Source of the DNA: Streptomyces californicus
GTDB lineage: Bacteria; Actinomycetota; Actinomycetes; Streptomycetales; Streptomycetaceae
NCBI RefSeq assembly: GCF_000717645.1
Contig: NZ_JNZZ01000003.1
Coordinates: forward strand, 62,001-126,000
Length of the DNA: 64,000 bases
Reading direction: 5' to 3'
The notes beneath the pieces were generated by a model. The model was not told where the DNA came from. It was given only the letters and a program-made list of their open reading frames with translations, and made no database searches. Made by a program: the position numbers and the translations under genes. This document shows, in pieces, positions 22,898 to 31,771 of this stretch (its first letter is position 1; each line of letters begins with the position of its first letter).

Positions 22898-23530
22898 ATG
22901 TTCCGACTCCAAGGCAGCAAGACGCTCGCCGTCGACCTGACGGGCGATGCCGTCAAGGCGAAGAACGGCTCGATGGTCGCGTACGACGGCCGGATGACCT
23001 TCAAGAAGCTGTCCGGCGGCGGTGAGGGCCTGCGCGGCATGGTGACCCGCCGGCTGACCGGTGAGCAGATGACGGTGATGGAGGTGTCCGGGCAGGGCAC
23101 CTGCTACTTCGCCGACCGGGCCAGCGAGATCAACCTGGTCGCTCTGCACGGCGACACCCTCCATGTGGAGGCGAGCAATCTGCTGGCCACCGACGCCGGG
23201 CTGCGCACCGGCACCACGTTCACCGGGCTGCGCGGCGGGGCGAGCGGCAACGGCCTGTTCACCACCACGGTGGAGGGCACCGGGCAGGCGGCGATCATGT
23301 CGGACGGGGCGGCGGTGCTGCTGCGGGTGTCGCCGCAGTATCCGCTGACGGTCGACCCCGGCGCCTACATCGCCCATCAGGGCCGGCTCCAGCAGCACTT
23401 CCAGGCGGGGGTGAACTTCCGGACGCTGATGGGCGAGGGTTCCGGCGAGGCGTTCCAGATCCGCTTCGAGGGCGACGGGCTCGTCTACGTCCAGCCCAGC
23501 GAGCGCAACACCGTCGGGGGCGATGTCTGA
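22898..23530 (+). CDS. AIM24 family protein, first of three
   Basis: A 210-residue soluble beta-helix-like protein of the AIM24 (DUF124) family: QGSKTLAVDLTGDAVKAKNG, MTFKKLSGG, GTCYFADRASEINLVALHGD, LHVEASNLLATD, GNGLFTTTVEGTGQAAIM, LTVDPGAYIAHQG and a closing GLVYVQPSERN. The fungal AIM24 acts in mitochondria; bacterial members have no settled role. ATG 22898 has GGGG 7 nt upstream; GTG 22892 is an alternative that adds two residues. The stop overlaps the next start (TGATG), so the three paralogues are one operon. Confidence 0.88.
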   Translation: MFRLQGSKTLAVDLTGDAVKAKNGSMVAYDGRMTFKKLSGGGEGLRGMVTRRLTGEQMTVMEVSGQGTCYFADRASEINLVALHGDTLHVEASNLLATDAGLRTGTTFTGLRGGASGNGLFTTTVEGTGQAAIMSDGAAVLLRVSPQYPLTVDPGAYIAHQGRLQQHFQAGVNFRTLMGEGSGEAFQIRFEGDGLVYVQPSERNTVGGDV

Positions 23531-24180
23531 TGCCGTTCCGGGAGATCAACTCCAAGATGGTCGAGGCCACCCTCGCTCCGGGCCAGAAGCTGTTCAGCCA
23601 GCGAGGCGCGATGCTGGCGTACCGGGGCGAGGTGTCCTTCACACCGAACATCCAGGGCGGCCAGGGCGGTATCGCGTCGATGATCGGCCGGCGGGTGGCG
23701 GGCGAGGCGACGCCGCTGATGACGGTCGAGGGGTCGGGCACGGTGATGTTCGGCCACGGCGGCCACCACATCCAGGTGATCAACCTGTCCGGCGACACCC
23801 TGTACGTGGAGGCGGACCGGCTCCTCGCCTTCGACGGGACGCTCCAGCAGGGCACGATGTTCATGGGCTCGCAGGGCGGGGTGATGGGCATGGTGCGCGG
23901 CCAGGTGACCGGCCAGGGCCTGTTCACCACGACGCTCAAGGGGTACGGCGCGGTCGCGGTGATGGCGCACGGAGGGGTGATCGAGCTGCCGATCACCCCG
24001 GGCCGGGACGTCCATGTGGACCCGCAGGCGTACGTGGCCCACCACGGCGAGGTCCGCAACAAGCTGTCCACGGCGGTCGGCTGGCGGGACATGGTGGGGC
24101 GGGGCTCCGGCGAGGCGTTCCAGCTGGAGCTGAGCGGGAGCGGCGCGGTGTACGTCCAGGCGTCGGAGGAGAAGCTGTGA
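23530..24180 (+). CDS. AIM24 family protein, second of three
   Basis: A 216-residue paralogue of the preceding gene, sharing the same succession of motifs (GQKLFSQRGAMLAYRGEVSF, GHHIQVINLSGDTLYVEADRL, GQGLFTTTLKGYGAVAVM, VHVDPQAYVAHHG, GAVYVQASEEKL). It adds a Gly-rich GGQGGIASMIGRRVAGE stretch. The ATG overlaps the upstream stop by one base and is tightly coupled. No signal peptide. Function unknown. Confidence 0.88.
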   Translation: MPFREINSKMVEATLAPGQKLFSQRGAMLAYRGEVSFTPNIQGGQGGIASMIGRRVAGEATPLMTVEGSGTVMFGHGGHHIQVINLSGDTLYVEADRLLAFDGTLQQGTMFMGSQGGVMGMVRGQVTGQGLFTTTLKGYGAVAVMAHGGVIELPITPGRDVHVDPQAYVAHHGEVRNKLSTAVGWRDMVGRGSGEAFQLELSGSGAVYVQASEEKL

Positions 24181-24235
24181 GGGCCGGCCGCGGCCGAAAA
24201 GAAGCCGTGAGCCGGTCCGTGATCGAGGAGACGTC

Positions 24236-25000
24236 GTGAGCACCCCTGTGATCTTCGATCCGATGACGCTGCCGTCGGACGACAACGTCAACTCCTACAC
24301 CTTCTGCGTGGAGCTCAAGGGGAGCCGGTGGTTCCTGCAGAAGGGGAAGATGATCGCCTACTACGGGCAGATCCGGTTCGACGGGATCGGGCACGGGCGG
24401 TTCGACCGGCTGGTGCGCTCCAGCTTCCACTCGCCGCTGCACGCGAGCGACTGGGTGGTGGCCGAGGGCAGCGGGAAGATGCTGCTGGCGGACCGGGCGT
24501 TCGACGTGAACTCCTTCGACCTGGAGGACGGCAACCTCACCATCCGGTCCGGGAACCTGCTGGCGTTCGACCCGTCGCTCGCGCTGAAGCAGTCGATCGT
24601 GCCGGGGTTCGTGACGCTGATCGGCACGGGGAAGTTCGTGGCCGCGTCGAACGGCCCGGTCGTCTTCATGGAGCCGCCGCTGCGGGTGGATCCGCAGGCG
24701 CTGGTGGGCTGGGCCGACTGCCCCTCCCCCTGCCACCACTACGACCACGGGTACATGACGGGCGTGATGGGCGGGATCCGGTCACTGACGGGCATCGGCG
24801 GATCGTCGGGCGAGGAGCACCAGTTCGAGTTCGTCGGGGCGGGGACGGTGCTGCTCCAGTCGTCGGAGGCGCTGATGGCGGAGCAGGCGGCGGGCGTCGT
24901 GCCGAACGAGCCGGGCGTACCGGGCGGCGGAGGTCAACACGGCGCCACCCCGCGCATGCCCGGCCAGCTGGGGGACCTCCAGCGTCGCTTCGGGTTGTGA
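24236..25000 (+). CDS. AIM24 family protein, third of three
   Basis: A 254-residue, more divergent AIM24 paralogue: SYTFCVELKGSRWFLQKGKM, WVVAEGSGKMLLADRAFDVN, LTIRSGNLLAFD and LRVDPQALVGWADC. It carries an extra Cys/His cluster, CPSPCHHYDHGYM (about residues 161-173), which could bind metal, and a Gly/Pro-rich C-terminal tail. GTG 24236 follows GAGGAG at 6 nt. It is the last gene of the three-paralogue operon, 55 nt after the second. Confidence 0.85.
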   Translation: MSTPVIFDPMTLPSDDNVNSYTFCVELKGSRWFLQKGKMIAYYGQIRFDGIGHGRFDRLVRSSFHSPLHASDWVVAEGSGKMLLADRAFDVNSFDLEDGNLTIRSGNLLAFDPSLALKQSIVPGFVTLIGTGKFVAASNGPVVFMEPPLRVDPQALVGWADCPSPCHHYDHGYMTGVMGGIRSLTGIGGSSGEEHQFEFVGAGTVLLQSSEALMAEQAAGVVPNEPGVPGGGGQHGATPRMPGQLGDLQRRFGL

Positions 25001-25144
25001 GCGGTAGTCTGCGGAGTGTGACGTCGAACGTCTGCGCCCCGGCGTCGGTCCTTGCCGACCGGCCCGTCGCCACTCCGGTGGACCGGGAGGACCGGGCGTG
25101 CCGGGTGTCACACACCTATTTCGTCCGGCTTTCAACTTCTTAGG

Positions 25145-25150
25145 TAGAAT
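25145..25150 (+). promoter_or_regulatory. Candidate absC -10 box for a leaderless transcript
   Basis: TAGAAT sits 6 nt before the ATG of absC and there is no ribosome site, so transcription would begin at or next to the start codon. The overlapping TTCT-N5-AGAA at 25137-25149 is a possible autoregulatory site. No clear -35 is seen. Confidence 0.5.
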
Positions 25151-25156
25151 CCACAT

Positions 25157-25633
25157 ATGGAGACCGAGACGGCCACCCGCTGGCTGAGCGACGCGGAGCA
25201 GTGCGCCTGGCGCACCCACCTGGACGTCAGCAGGCTGCTGACGCACCAGTTGGAGAAGGACCTCCAGCCGTTCGGCCTGACCATGAACGACTACGAGATC
25301 CTGGTCAACCTCTCCGAGTCGGACGAACAGCGGATGCGGATGAGCGACCTCGCCGCCGCCACCCTCCAGTCCAAGAGCCGGCTCTCGCACCAGATCACCC
25401 GCATGGAGACCGCCGGGCTGGTCCGCCGCACCCACTGCGAGTCGGACCGGCGCGGGCTGTTCGCGGTCCTCACCGAGCACGGCGCGGAGACCATGCGCAA
25501 GGTCGCCCCGCACCACGTCGCCTCGGTACGGCAGCACTTCATGGACCTGCTCTCGCCCGAGGCGCTGGCCGAGCTGCACGCGGCGCTGACCCCGATCGCG
25601 GACCACCTGCGCGGCAAGCGCGGCAAGCTGTAG
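25157..25633 (+). CDS. absC: MarR-family regulator AbsC
   Basis: A 158-residue MarR protein: FGLTMNDYEILVNLSES, MSDLAAATLQSKSRLSHQITRMETAGLV as helix-turn-helix, wing HCESDRRGLFAVLTEHG. Position and sequence fit SCO5405 (AbsC), a regulator of antibiotic production in S. coelicolor tied to zinc limitation. His and Cys residues that could bind zinc are present (CAWRTHLD near the start, HCESD, HHVASVRQHF). The transcript looks leaderless. It follows the AIM24 operon and precedes the convergent sensor kinase gene. Confidence 0.85.
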   Translation: METETATRWLSDAEQCAWRTHLDVSRLLTHQLEKDLQPFGLTMNDYEILVNLSESDEQRMRMSDLAAATLQSKSRLSHQITRMETAGLVRRTHCESDRRGLFAVLTEHGAETMRKVAPHHVASVRQHFMDLLSPEALAELHAALTPIADHLRGKRGKL

Positions 25634-25774
25634 GGGCGCCGGTCGCGGGGGCCCGGGGCTGCTTCAGGCCCAGGACCGCCTCGGCCCCGGAACCGCCTCA
25701 CACCCAGGCCGGCCCGGCGGCCGGGCCCGTCGCACCCCCGGGCCCGGCCGCCTCACGTCGGCCGCAGTTGTACG

Positions 25775-27216
25775 TCAGGACCGGCGCGGCAGCCGGAGCA
25801 GGAAGGCCGCGCCGCCCCCGTCCGCCCGGTGCACCGTCAGCGTCCCGCCGTGGCGGGCGGCGACGTCCCGGGCGATGGCGAGGCCGAGGCCGGCTCCGCC
25901 GTCGTCCCGGCTGCGGGCGTCGTCGAGCCGGACGAACCGTTCGAAGATCCGCTCCCGCTCCTCCTCCGGCACGCCGTCCCCGTCGTCCCGGACCTCCACC
26001 CGTACGTCGCGCCCGTCGGCGGCCACCGACACCGCGACGCTCGTCCCGGCGTGCCGCTGGGCGTTGTCCAGCAGGTTGCCGACCACCCGGGCGAGCTGCC
26101 CGCGCGACCCGTTCACCTCGAACGCCTCGCCCTCCGGCGCCTCCACCGCCACCGCGATCCGGTCCCCGGTGCGCTGCGAGACCTCCTCCCGCACCAGCGC
26201 GCCCAGCTCCACCGTGCCGCCGCCGGGCCTCTCCCCCGCGTCCAGCCGGGCCAGCAGCAGGAGGTCCGCCGCCAGCGCCTGGAGCCGTACGGTGTCGGCC
26301 ACCGCGCCCGGGAGGTCCAGCAGCTCCGGATGGGCCTCGGCCACCTCCAGCTGGGTGCGCAGCGAGGCGATCGGCGAGCGCAGTTCGTGCGACGCGTCCG
26401 CGACGAACCGCCGCTGCCGCTCCACGGACGCCTCCAGGGCGGTGAGCGTCTCGTTCGTCGTCCGGGCCAGGGCCGCGATCTCGTCCCGGGAGTCCGGCTC
26501 CGGCACCCGGCGGGTCAGATCCTCGGAGGCGGTGATCGCCGCCATCTCGCGCCGGATGCCCTCGACCGGGCGCAGCGCGCGACGGGTCACCAGCCAGGTC
26601 ACCCCGGCGACGACCAGCAGGAGCACCGGCAGCCCGGTGAGCATGGCGCCGCGCACCGTGCCCACCGCCTCCTGCTCGGCGGCGAGGGGCGCGCCCGCGT
26701 GCACGGTGAGGGTGACCCCGTCGGGGGTGGTGGCCTCGACGGCGGCGAAGCGGTAGTCGGCGGTGGTGCGGTCGACGGTGGCGGTGCCGTCGGAGAAGTC
26801 CGGGTCGTCGTTGGAGACCTGGCCGCGGCCGGGGCGGGCCGTGTCGCCCCCGTCGTCGCCGTCGTCATCGTCGTCGCCGGGCGAGGGCGAGGCGGAGACG
26901 GAGGGGGCGGGCACCGGGGTCACGCCGCTCGTCGCGGTGCCGGTGACGGCCCGCAGGTCCTTCGAGACGAGGACGACCCGGTCCTCCTCGTCGGTCACCT
27001 GGACCGGGTGGTCCTCCTCGTCGTCCAGCTCCACCTCGCCGTACGGGGTGCCCGTGGCCAGCTCCCCGGCGACCTCGCGGGCCACCACCTCGGCCTGGAG
27101 GTCGGCCTGGCCGATCAGGTTGGCCCGCAGGACGAGGAGGACGGCGAGGCCGGCCCCGACGAGGGCGACGGCGACGACCAGGGTGGCCCCGAGGGCGGCC
27201 CTGGCCCGGACGGACC

Positions 27217-27220
<4 letters not shown>
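25775..27220 (-). CDS. Two-component sensor histidine kinase
   Basis: A 481-residue EnvZ/PhoR-type kinase. Transmembrane helix about 9-31, extracytoplasmic sensor domain about 32-194 with a run of acidic residues (DDDDDGDDGGD, about 115-126), second helix about 195-213, HAMP, phospho-acceptor in VADASHELRSPIASLR, N-box LLDNAQRHAG, and G-box DDGGAGLGLAIARDVAARHGG. GTG 27220 overlaps the response-regulator stop, so the pair is translationally coupled. The acidic sensor loop and the acidic PepSY protein encoded divergently suggest sensing of a cation, cationic peptide or envelope stress; that is inference. Confidence 0.92.
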
Positions 27221-27879
<659 letters not shown>

Positions 27880-27902
27880 GCGCACAGCCTCGCAAACTCC
27901 GC

Positions 27903-27939
27903 CTGAAGACGCCTTCAGGTGGCTTCAGCCTGCGTTCAG
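27903..27939 (+). promoter_or_regulatory. TTCAG direct repeats, candidate response-regulator site
   Basis: CTTCAG at 27913 and 27923 and GTTCAG at 27934, spaced 10 and 11 bp, with an inverted CTGAAG at 27903. Direct repeats on one face of the helix are typical for OmpR-family regulators. They lie between the two-component genes and the PepSY gene. Confidence 0.6.
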
Positions 27940-27998
27940 CATCGGGTCGGCAGTGTGGAACCCGTCGAACAGCACAGCAGCTCCCGGGGAGGAACCTC

Positions 27999-28703
27999 AT
28001 GAAGCGCAACGTCACCATCGCGGCGATCACCGCGGCCGTTCTGATCGGCGGCGCGACCGCCGGCACCGTGGCCTTCGCGGACAGCGACGGCGACCGTACG
28101 CCGGCCAGGAGCGCGAGCGTGAGCACGGCCGACGAGCGGAACGACGAGCGTACGGACGACGACCGTACGGAGGACGCCTCCGACGACCGGGGCGACGACC
28201 GTTCCCCGGCCGCCGCGAAGAACGCCCGGACCACCCTCGACCAGGCCGTCGCCGCCGCGCTCCGAAGCGTCCCGGGCACGGTCACGGAGGCCGAGCTGGA
28301 CGCGGACGACGACGACCACGACGGCCGGGCCGTCTGGGAGCTGGACGTACGCGGCTCCGACAAGAAGTGGCACGACGTCACGGTGGACGCCACCACCGGC
28401 AAGGTCCTCAAGACCCGCCAGGACGACGACAACGACGACCGCGACCGCCACGCGCCCCGCTCCTCCGCCGTCACCCTGGACGAGGCGGCGGCGGCCGCCC
28501 TGAAGTCCGCGCCGGGCACGGTCACATCGATCGACCTGGACGACGACGATGACGACGACCGCCGGGGGAACGTCCTGCGCTGGGACGTCGACGTCGCGGG
28601 CAAGGACGGCAAGCACCACGAACTGAAGGTCGACGCCAAGACCGCCAAGGTCACGGTGGACCGGGACGACCACGACGACGCGGACGACCGCGACGACGAC
28701 TGA
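27999..28703 (+). CDS. Secreted protein with two PepSY domains
   Basis: A 234-residue exported protein. Signal peptide 1-27 (ending TVAFA). Two PepSY repeats at about 78-141 and 158-221, each with L-D-x-A-x-x-x-A-L-x-S-x-PG and a V-D-A-x-T-x-K-V ending. Long acidic runs fall between and inside them (residues about 100-107, 145-150 and 177-184) and at the C-terminus. ATG 27999 follows GGGGAGGAA. Divergent from a two-component system that probably controls it through the TTCAG repeats. PepSY proteins often act as inhibitors or sensor partners; a metal- or peptide-binding role is inferred from charge. Confidence 0.88.
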   Translation: MKRNVTIAAITAAVLIGGATAGTVAFADSDGDRTPARSASVSTADERNDERTDDDRTEDASDDRGDDRSPAAAKNARTTLDQAVAAALRSVPGTVTEAELDADDDDHDGRAVWELDVRGSDKKWHDVTVDATTGKVLKTRQDDDNDDRDRHAPRSSAVTLDEAAAAALKSAPGTVTSIDLDDDDDDDRRGNVLRWDVDVAGKDGKHHELKVDAKTAKVTVDRDDHDDADDRDDD

Positions 28704-28725
28704 CACGGAAGGCCCGTGCCCGTAC

Positions 28726-28769
28726 GGAGGGCCCTGGGCGCGGCGCTCACGCCGCTCCCAGGGCCCTCC
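28726..28769. terminator. Bidirectional terminator, PepSY gene / meaB
   Basis: 13-nt complementary outer arms (28726-28738 and 28757-28769) with further pairing inside the loop (GCGGC/GCCGC). It fills the gap between two convergent genes. Confidence 0.85.
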
Positions 28770-28775
28770 GCACGC

Positions 28776-29744
28776 TCAGCCCTCCCCCGTCAGCCCCGCC
28801 ACCAGTTCGTCCGCCGCCGCGTACGGGTCCAGGCTCCCCGCCACGATCCGCTCCGCGAGGGCGTGCAGACGGCGGTCGCCGCGCAGGTCCGCGATGCGTT
28901 CGCGGAGAGCCGTGACGGCGATGGTCTCGACCTCGCGGGCCGCGCGGGCGGTGCGGCGCTCGGCCAGGACGCCGTGCTCCTCCATCCAGGCCCGGTGCTT
29001 CTCCAGGGCCTCGACCACCTCGTCGGTGCCCTCGCCCCGGGCCGCGACCGTCTTCACGATCGGGGGGCGCCAGTCGCCGGGGCCCCGGGACTCGCCCAGG
29101 CCCAGCATGTGGTTGAGCTCGCGGGCGGTGGCGTCGGCGCCGTCGCGGTCGGCCTTGTTGACCACGTACACGTCGCCGATCTCCAGGATTCCGGCCTTGG
29201 CCGCCTGGATGCCGTCGCCCATGCCCGGCGCGAGCAGCACGACCGAGGTGTCGGCCTGCGAGGCGATCTCCACCTCGGACTGGCCGACGCCGACCGTCTC
29301 GACCAGGACCACGTCGCAGCCCGCCGCGTCCAGCACCCGGATCGCCTGCGGGGCCGACCAGGCGAGGCCGCCGAGGTGGCCCCGGGTCGCCATCGAGCGG
29401 ATGTAGACGCCCGGGTCGGAGGCGTGGTCGGACATCCGGACCCGGTCGCCCAGCAGCGCCCCGCCGGAGAACGGCGAGGACGGGTCGACGGCGAGGACGC
29501 CGACCCGCTTGCCCGCCCGGCGGTACGCGGACACCAGCGCCGAGGTCGAGGTGGACTTGCCGACGCCCGGCGAGCCCGTCAGCCCGACGACGTACGCATG
29601 GCCCGCCAGCGGCGCCAGGGCCGCCATCACCTCGCGGAGCTGCGGGGAGGCCCCCTCCACCAGCGAGATCAGCCGGGCCACCGCACGCGGCCTGCCTGCT
29701 CGCGCCTGCTCGACCAGCGTGGGGACGTCCACGTCCACGTTCAC
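28776..29744 (-). CDS. meaB: MeaB/ArgK-type GTPase chaperone of B12-dependent mutases
   Basis: A 322-residue G3E-type GTPase: Walker A GSPGVGKST, DPSSPFSGGALLGDR, LVETVGVGQSE (switch), and VVNKADRDGADAT for guanine recognition; the C-terminal helices mediate dimerisation. Such proteins load adenosylcobalamin and protect methylmalonyl-CoA mutase from inactivation. GTG 29744 has GGAG 5 nt upstream. It is transcribed after the thiolase gene (49-nt gap) and lies near the epimerase. The mutase it serves is not in the window unless it also assists IcmA. Confidence 0.93.
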   Translation of the reverse strand: MNVDVDVPTLVEQARAGRPRAVARLISLVEGASPQLREVMAALAPLAGHAYVVGLTGSPGVGKSTSTSALVSAYRRAGKRVGVLAVDPSSPFSGGALLGDRVRMSDHASDPGVYIRSMATRGHLGGLAWSAPQAIRVLDAAGCDVVLVETVGVGQSEVEIASQADTSVVLLAPGMGDGIQAAKAGILEIGDVYVVNKADRDGADATARELNHMLGLGESRGPGDWRPPIVKTVAARGEGTDEVVEALEKHRAWMEEHGVLAERRTARAAREVETIAVTALRERIADLRGDRRLHALAERIVAGSLDPYAAADELVAGLTGEG

Positions 29745-29793
29745 CGCTCCGTTCGCCTTGCTCGTATCCGTACGGTGTCGCCCGCCCGGGACG

Positions 29794-30999
29794 TTACTTG
29801 CCCGGGACGCGGATGATCAGCGCGTCGCCCTGACCGCCGCCGCCGCACAGCGCCGCCGCGCCGGTGCCGCCGCCGCGCCGCTTCAGCTCCAGGGCCAGGT
29901 GCAGGACCACGCGGGCGCCGGACATCCCGATCGGGTGGCCGAGCGCGATCGCGCCGCCGTTGACGTTGACCTTCTCCGAGGTGACGCCCAGGTCCTTCAT
30001 GGACTGGACGGCGACGGCCGCGAACGCCTCGTTGATCTCGATGAGGTCGAGGTCGTCGACGGTCAGGCCGTCCTTCTTCAGGGCGTGCCGGATGGCGTTG
30101 GAGGGCTGCGACTGGAGGGAGTTGTCGGGTCCGGCCACGTTGCCGTGGGCGCCGATCTCGGCGATCCACTCCAGGCCCAGCTCCTCGGCCTTCGCCTTGC
30201 TCATCACGACGACCGCGGCGGCGCCGTCGGAGATCTGCGAGGAGGTGCCGGCGGTGATCGTGCCGTCCTTGGCGAAGGCCGGGCGCAGCTTGCCGAGGCT
30301 CTCCACGGTGGTCTCGGGGCGGATCCCCTCGTCCTGGGAGAAGAGGACCGGCTCGCCCTTGCGCTGCGGGATCTCGACCGGGGTGATCTCGGCCTCGAAC
30401 AGGCCGTTCTTCCGGGCGGCGGCGGCCCGCTGGTGGGAGAGCGCGCCGATCTCGTCCTGGGCGGCGCGGTCGAGGCCGAGGCGGCCGTTGTGCTTCTCGG
30501 TGGACTCGCCCATGGGGATGTTCTCGTACGCGTCGGTGAGACCGTCGTACGCCATCGAGTCCAGCATCTCGATCGCGCCGTACTTGTGGCCCTCGCGGGA
30601 CTTGGGGAGCAGGTGCGGGGCGTTGGTCATGGACTCCTGGCCGCCCGCGACCACGACGTCGAACTCCCCCGCGCGGATGAGCTGGTCGGCCAGGGCGATG
30701 GCGTCGAGCCCGGACAGGCACACCTTGTTGACGGTGAGCGCCGGGACGTTCAGCGGGATGCCGGCCTTGACCGCGGCCTGCCGGGCGGGGATCTGGCCCG
30801 CGCCCGCCTGGAGCACCTGGCCCATGATCACGTACTGGACCTGGTCGCCGCCGATGCCCGCCCGCTCCAGCGCGGCCTTGATCGCGACGCCGCCGAGGTC
30901 GGCCGCGGAGAAGCTCTTGAGGGAGCCGAGGAGACGGCCCATGGGCGTCCGGGCGCCCGCGACGATCACTGAGGTGGTGGTACCGGTCGTTGCTGGCAT
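29794..30999 (-). CDS. Acetyl-CoA C-acetyltransferase (thiolase)
   Basis: A 401-residue thiolase with the nucleophile Cys in [15 protein letters not shown], the Asn/His motif [16 protein letters not shown], and the C-terminal Cys in [11 protein letters not shown]. It should condense two acetyl-CoA or cleave acetoacetyl-CoA. ATG 30999 has AAGGGG 8 nt upstream; GTG 31005 is too close to that site. Operon with meaB. Position and sequence fit the acetoacetyl-CoA thiolase beside meaB in S. coelicolor (SCO5399). Divergent from the epimerase. Confidence 0.93.
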   Translation of the reverse strand: MPATTGTTTSVIVAGARTPMGRLLGSLKSFSAADLGGVAIKAALERAGIGGDQVQYVIMGQVLQAGAGQIPARQAAVKAGIPLNVPALTVNKVCLSGLDAIALADQLIRAGEFDVVVAGGQESMTNAPHLLPKSREGHKYGAIEMLDSMAYDGLTDAYENIPMGESTEKHNGRLGLDRAAQDEIGALSHQRAAAARKNGLFEAEITPVEIPQRKGEPVLFSQDEGIRPETTVESLGKLRPAFAKDGTITAGTSSQISDGAAAVVVMSKAKAEELGLEWIAEIGAHGNVAGPDNSLQSQPSNAIRHALKKDGLTVDDLDLIEINEAFAAVAVQSMKDLGVTSEKVNVNGGAIALGHPIGMSGARVVLHLALELKRRGGGTGAAALCGGGGQGDALIIRVPGK

Positions 31000-31144
31000 G
31001 GGCACGGCCCCTTGGGATCGGATGTGAACGAGGGTTTACCTGAATGTACTGAGCGCTGTCGCGCCCGTCATCCGGCTGCCGGTGTGACGGCGCGCACGTT
31101 GCGTAACCATGGCGGGAGCGGCGCGGCCGATCCATGCTGAATCC

Positions 31145-31573
31145 ATGCTGACGCGAATCGATCACATCGGGATCGCCTGTTTCGACCTGGACAAGACGGT
31201 CGAGTTCTACCGTGCCACGTACGGGTTCGAGGTGTTCCACTCCGAGGTCAACGAGGAGCAGGGCGTCCGGGAGGCCATGCTCAGGATCAACGGGACCTCG
31301 GACGGCGGCGCCTCCTACCTCCAACTGCTGGAGCCCACCCGCGAGGACTCGGCCGTGGGCAAGTGGCTGGCGAAGAACGGCGAGGGCGTGCACCACATCG
31401 CCTTCGGCACGGACGACGTGGACGGGGACGCGGCGGACATCCGCGAGAAGGGCGTCCGGGTGCTGTACGACGAGCCCAGGACGGGTTCGATGGGGTCCCG
31501 GATCACGTTCCTGCACCCCAAGGACTGCCACGGCGTCCTCACCGAACTGGTCACGAGCCGGGCGGACGACTGA
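31145..31573 (+). CDS. mce: Methylmalonyl-CoA epimerase
   Basis: A 142-residue vicinal-oxygen-chelate enzyme that interconverts the (R) and (S) forms of methylmalonyl-CoA. Ligand positions are visible: His in RIDHIGIACFDL, His in GEGVHHIAFGTDD, and Glu in GVLTELVTS. I chose ATG 31145 (MLTRIDHIG) because the family starts there; the ribosome site is weak. Divergent from the thiolase/meaB operon over about 145 nt, which may hold a shared regulatory region. Confidence 0.92.
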   Translation: MLTRIDHIGIACFDLDKTVEFYRATYGFEVFHSEVNEEQGVREAMLRINGTSDGGASYLQLLEPTREDSAVGKWLAKNGEGVHHIAFGTDDVDGDAADIREKGVRVLYDEPRTGSMGSRITFLHPKDCHGVLTELVTSRADD

Positions 31574-31713
31574 CCGCCGCATATCCGGCCCGGTAGAGTG
31601 GGCGGTTCCGGGCCGGGGCCGGGTCGGGGCCGTACCGCGTCCTCGTCGTTCGTCTGTCACCATTTCCCCGGGGGACCGCTCGTGCGAGCCCCCGTGTGCA
31701 GAGTCACGACCAG

Positions 31714-31762
31714 GGTTGGGGTCTCCCCTGCTCGAAGAAGTCGAAAGCTCGGGGAAGGATGG
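31714..31762 (+). promoter_or_regulatory. scy leader: hairpin that could hide the ribosome site
   Basis: In the leader upstream of scy, TCCCC (31724-31728) can pair with GGGGA (31751-31755), which is part of the only purine-rich ribosome-site candidate (GGGGAAGGA). A CTCGA...TCGA inner pairing is also possible. A similar GGTTGGGGTCTCCCC element recurs, from memory, in other Streptomyces intergenic regions. Confidence 0.4.
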
Positions 31763-31771
31763 GACCGCGCA

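Noticed and set aside
31598..31771. Longer Scy starting at 31598
   Set aside because: The extension reads through a hairpin and Gly/Arg noise; family N-terminus begins at RGYEGQE.
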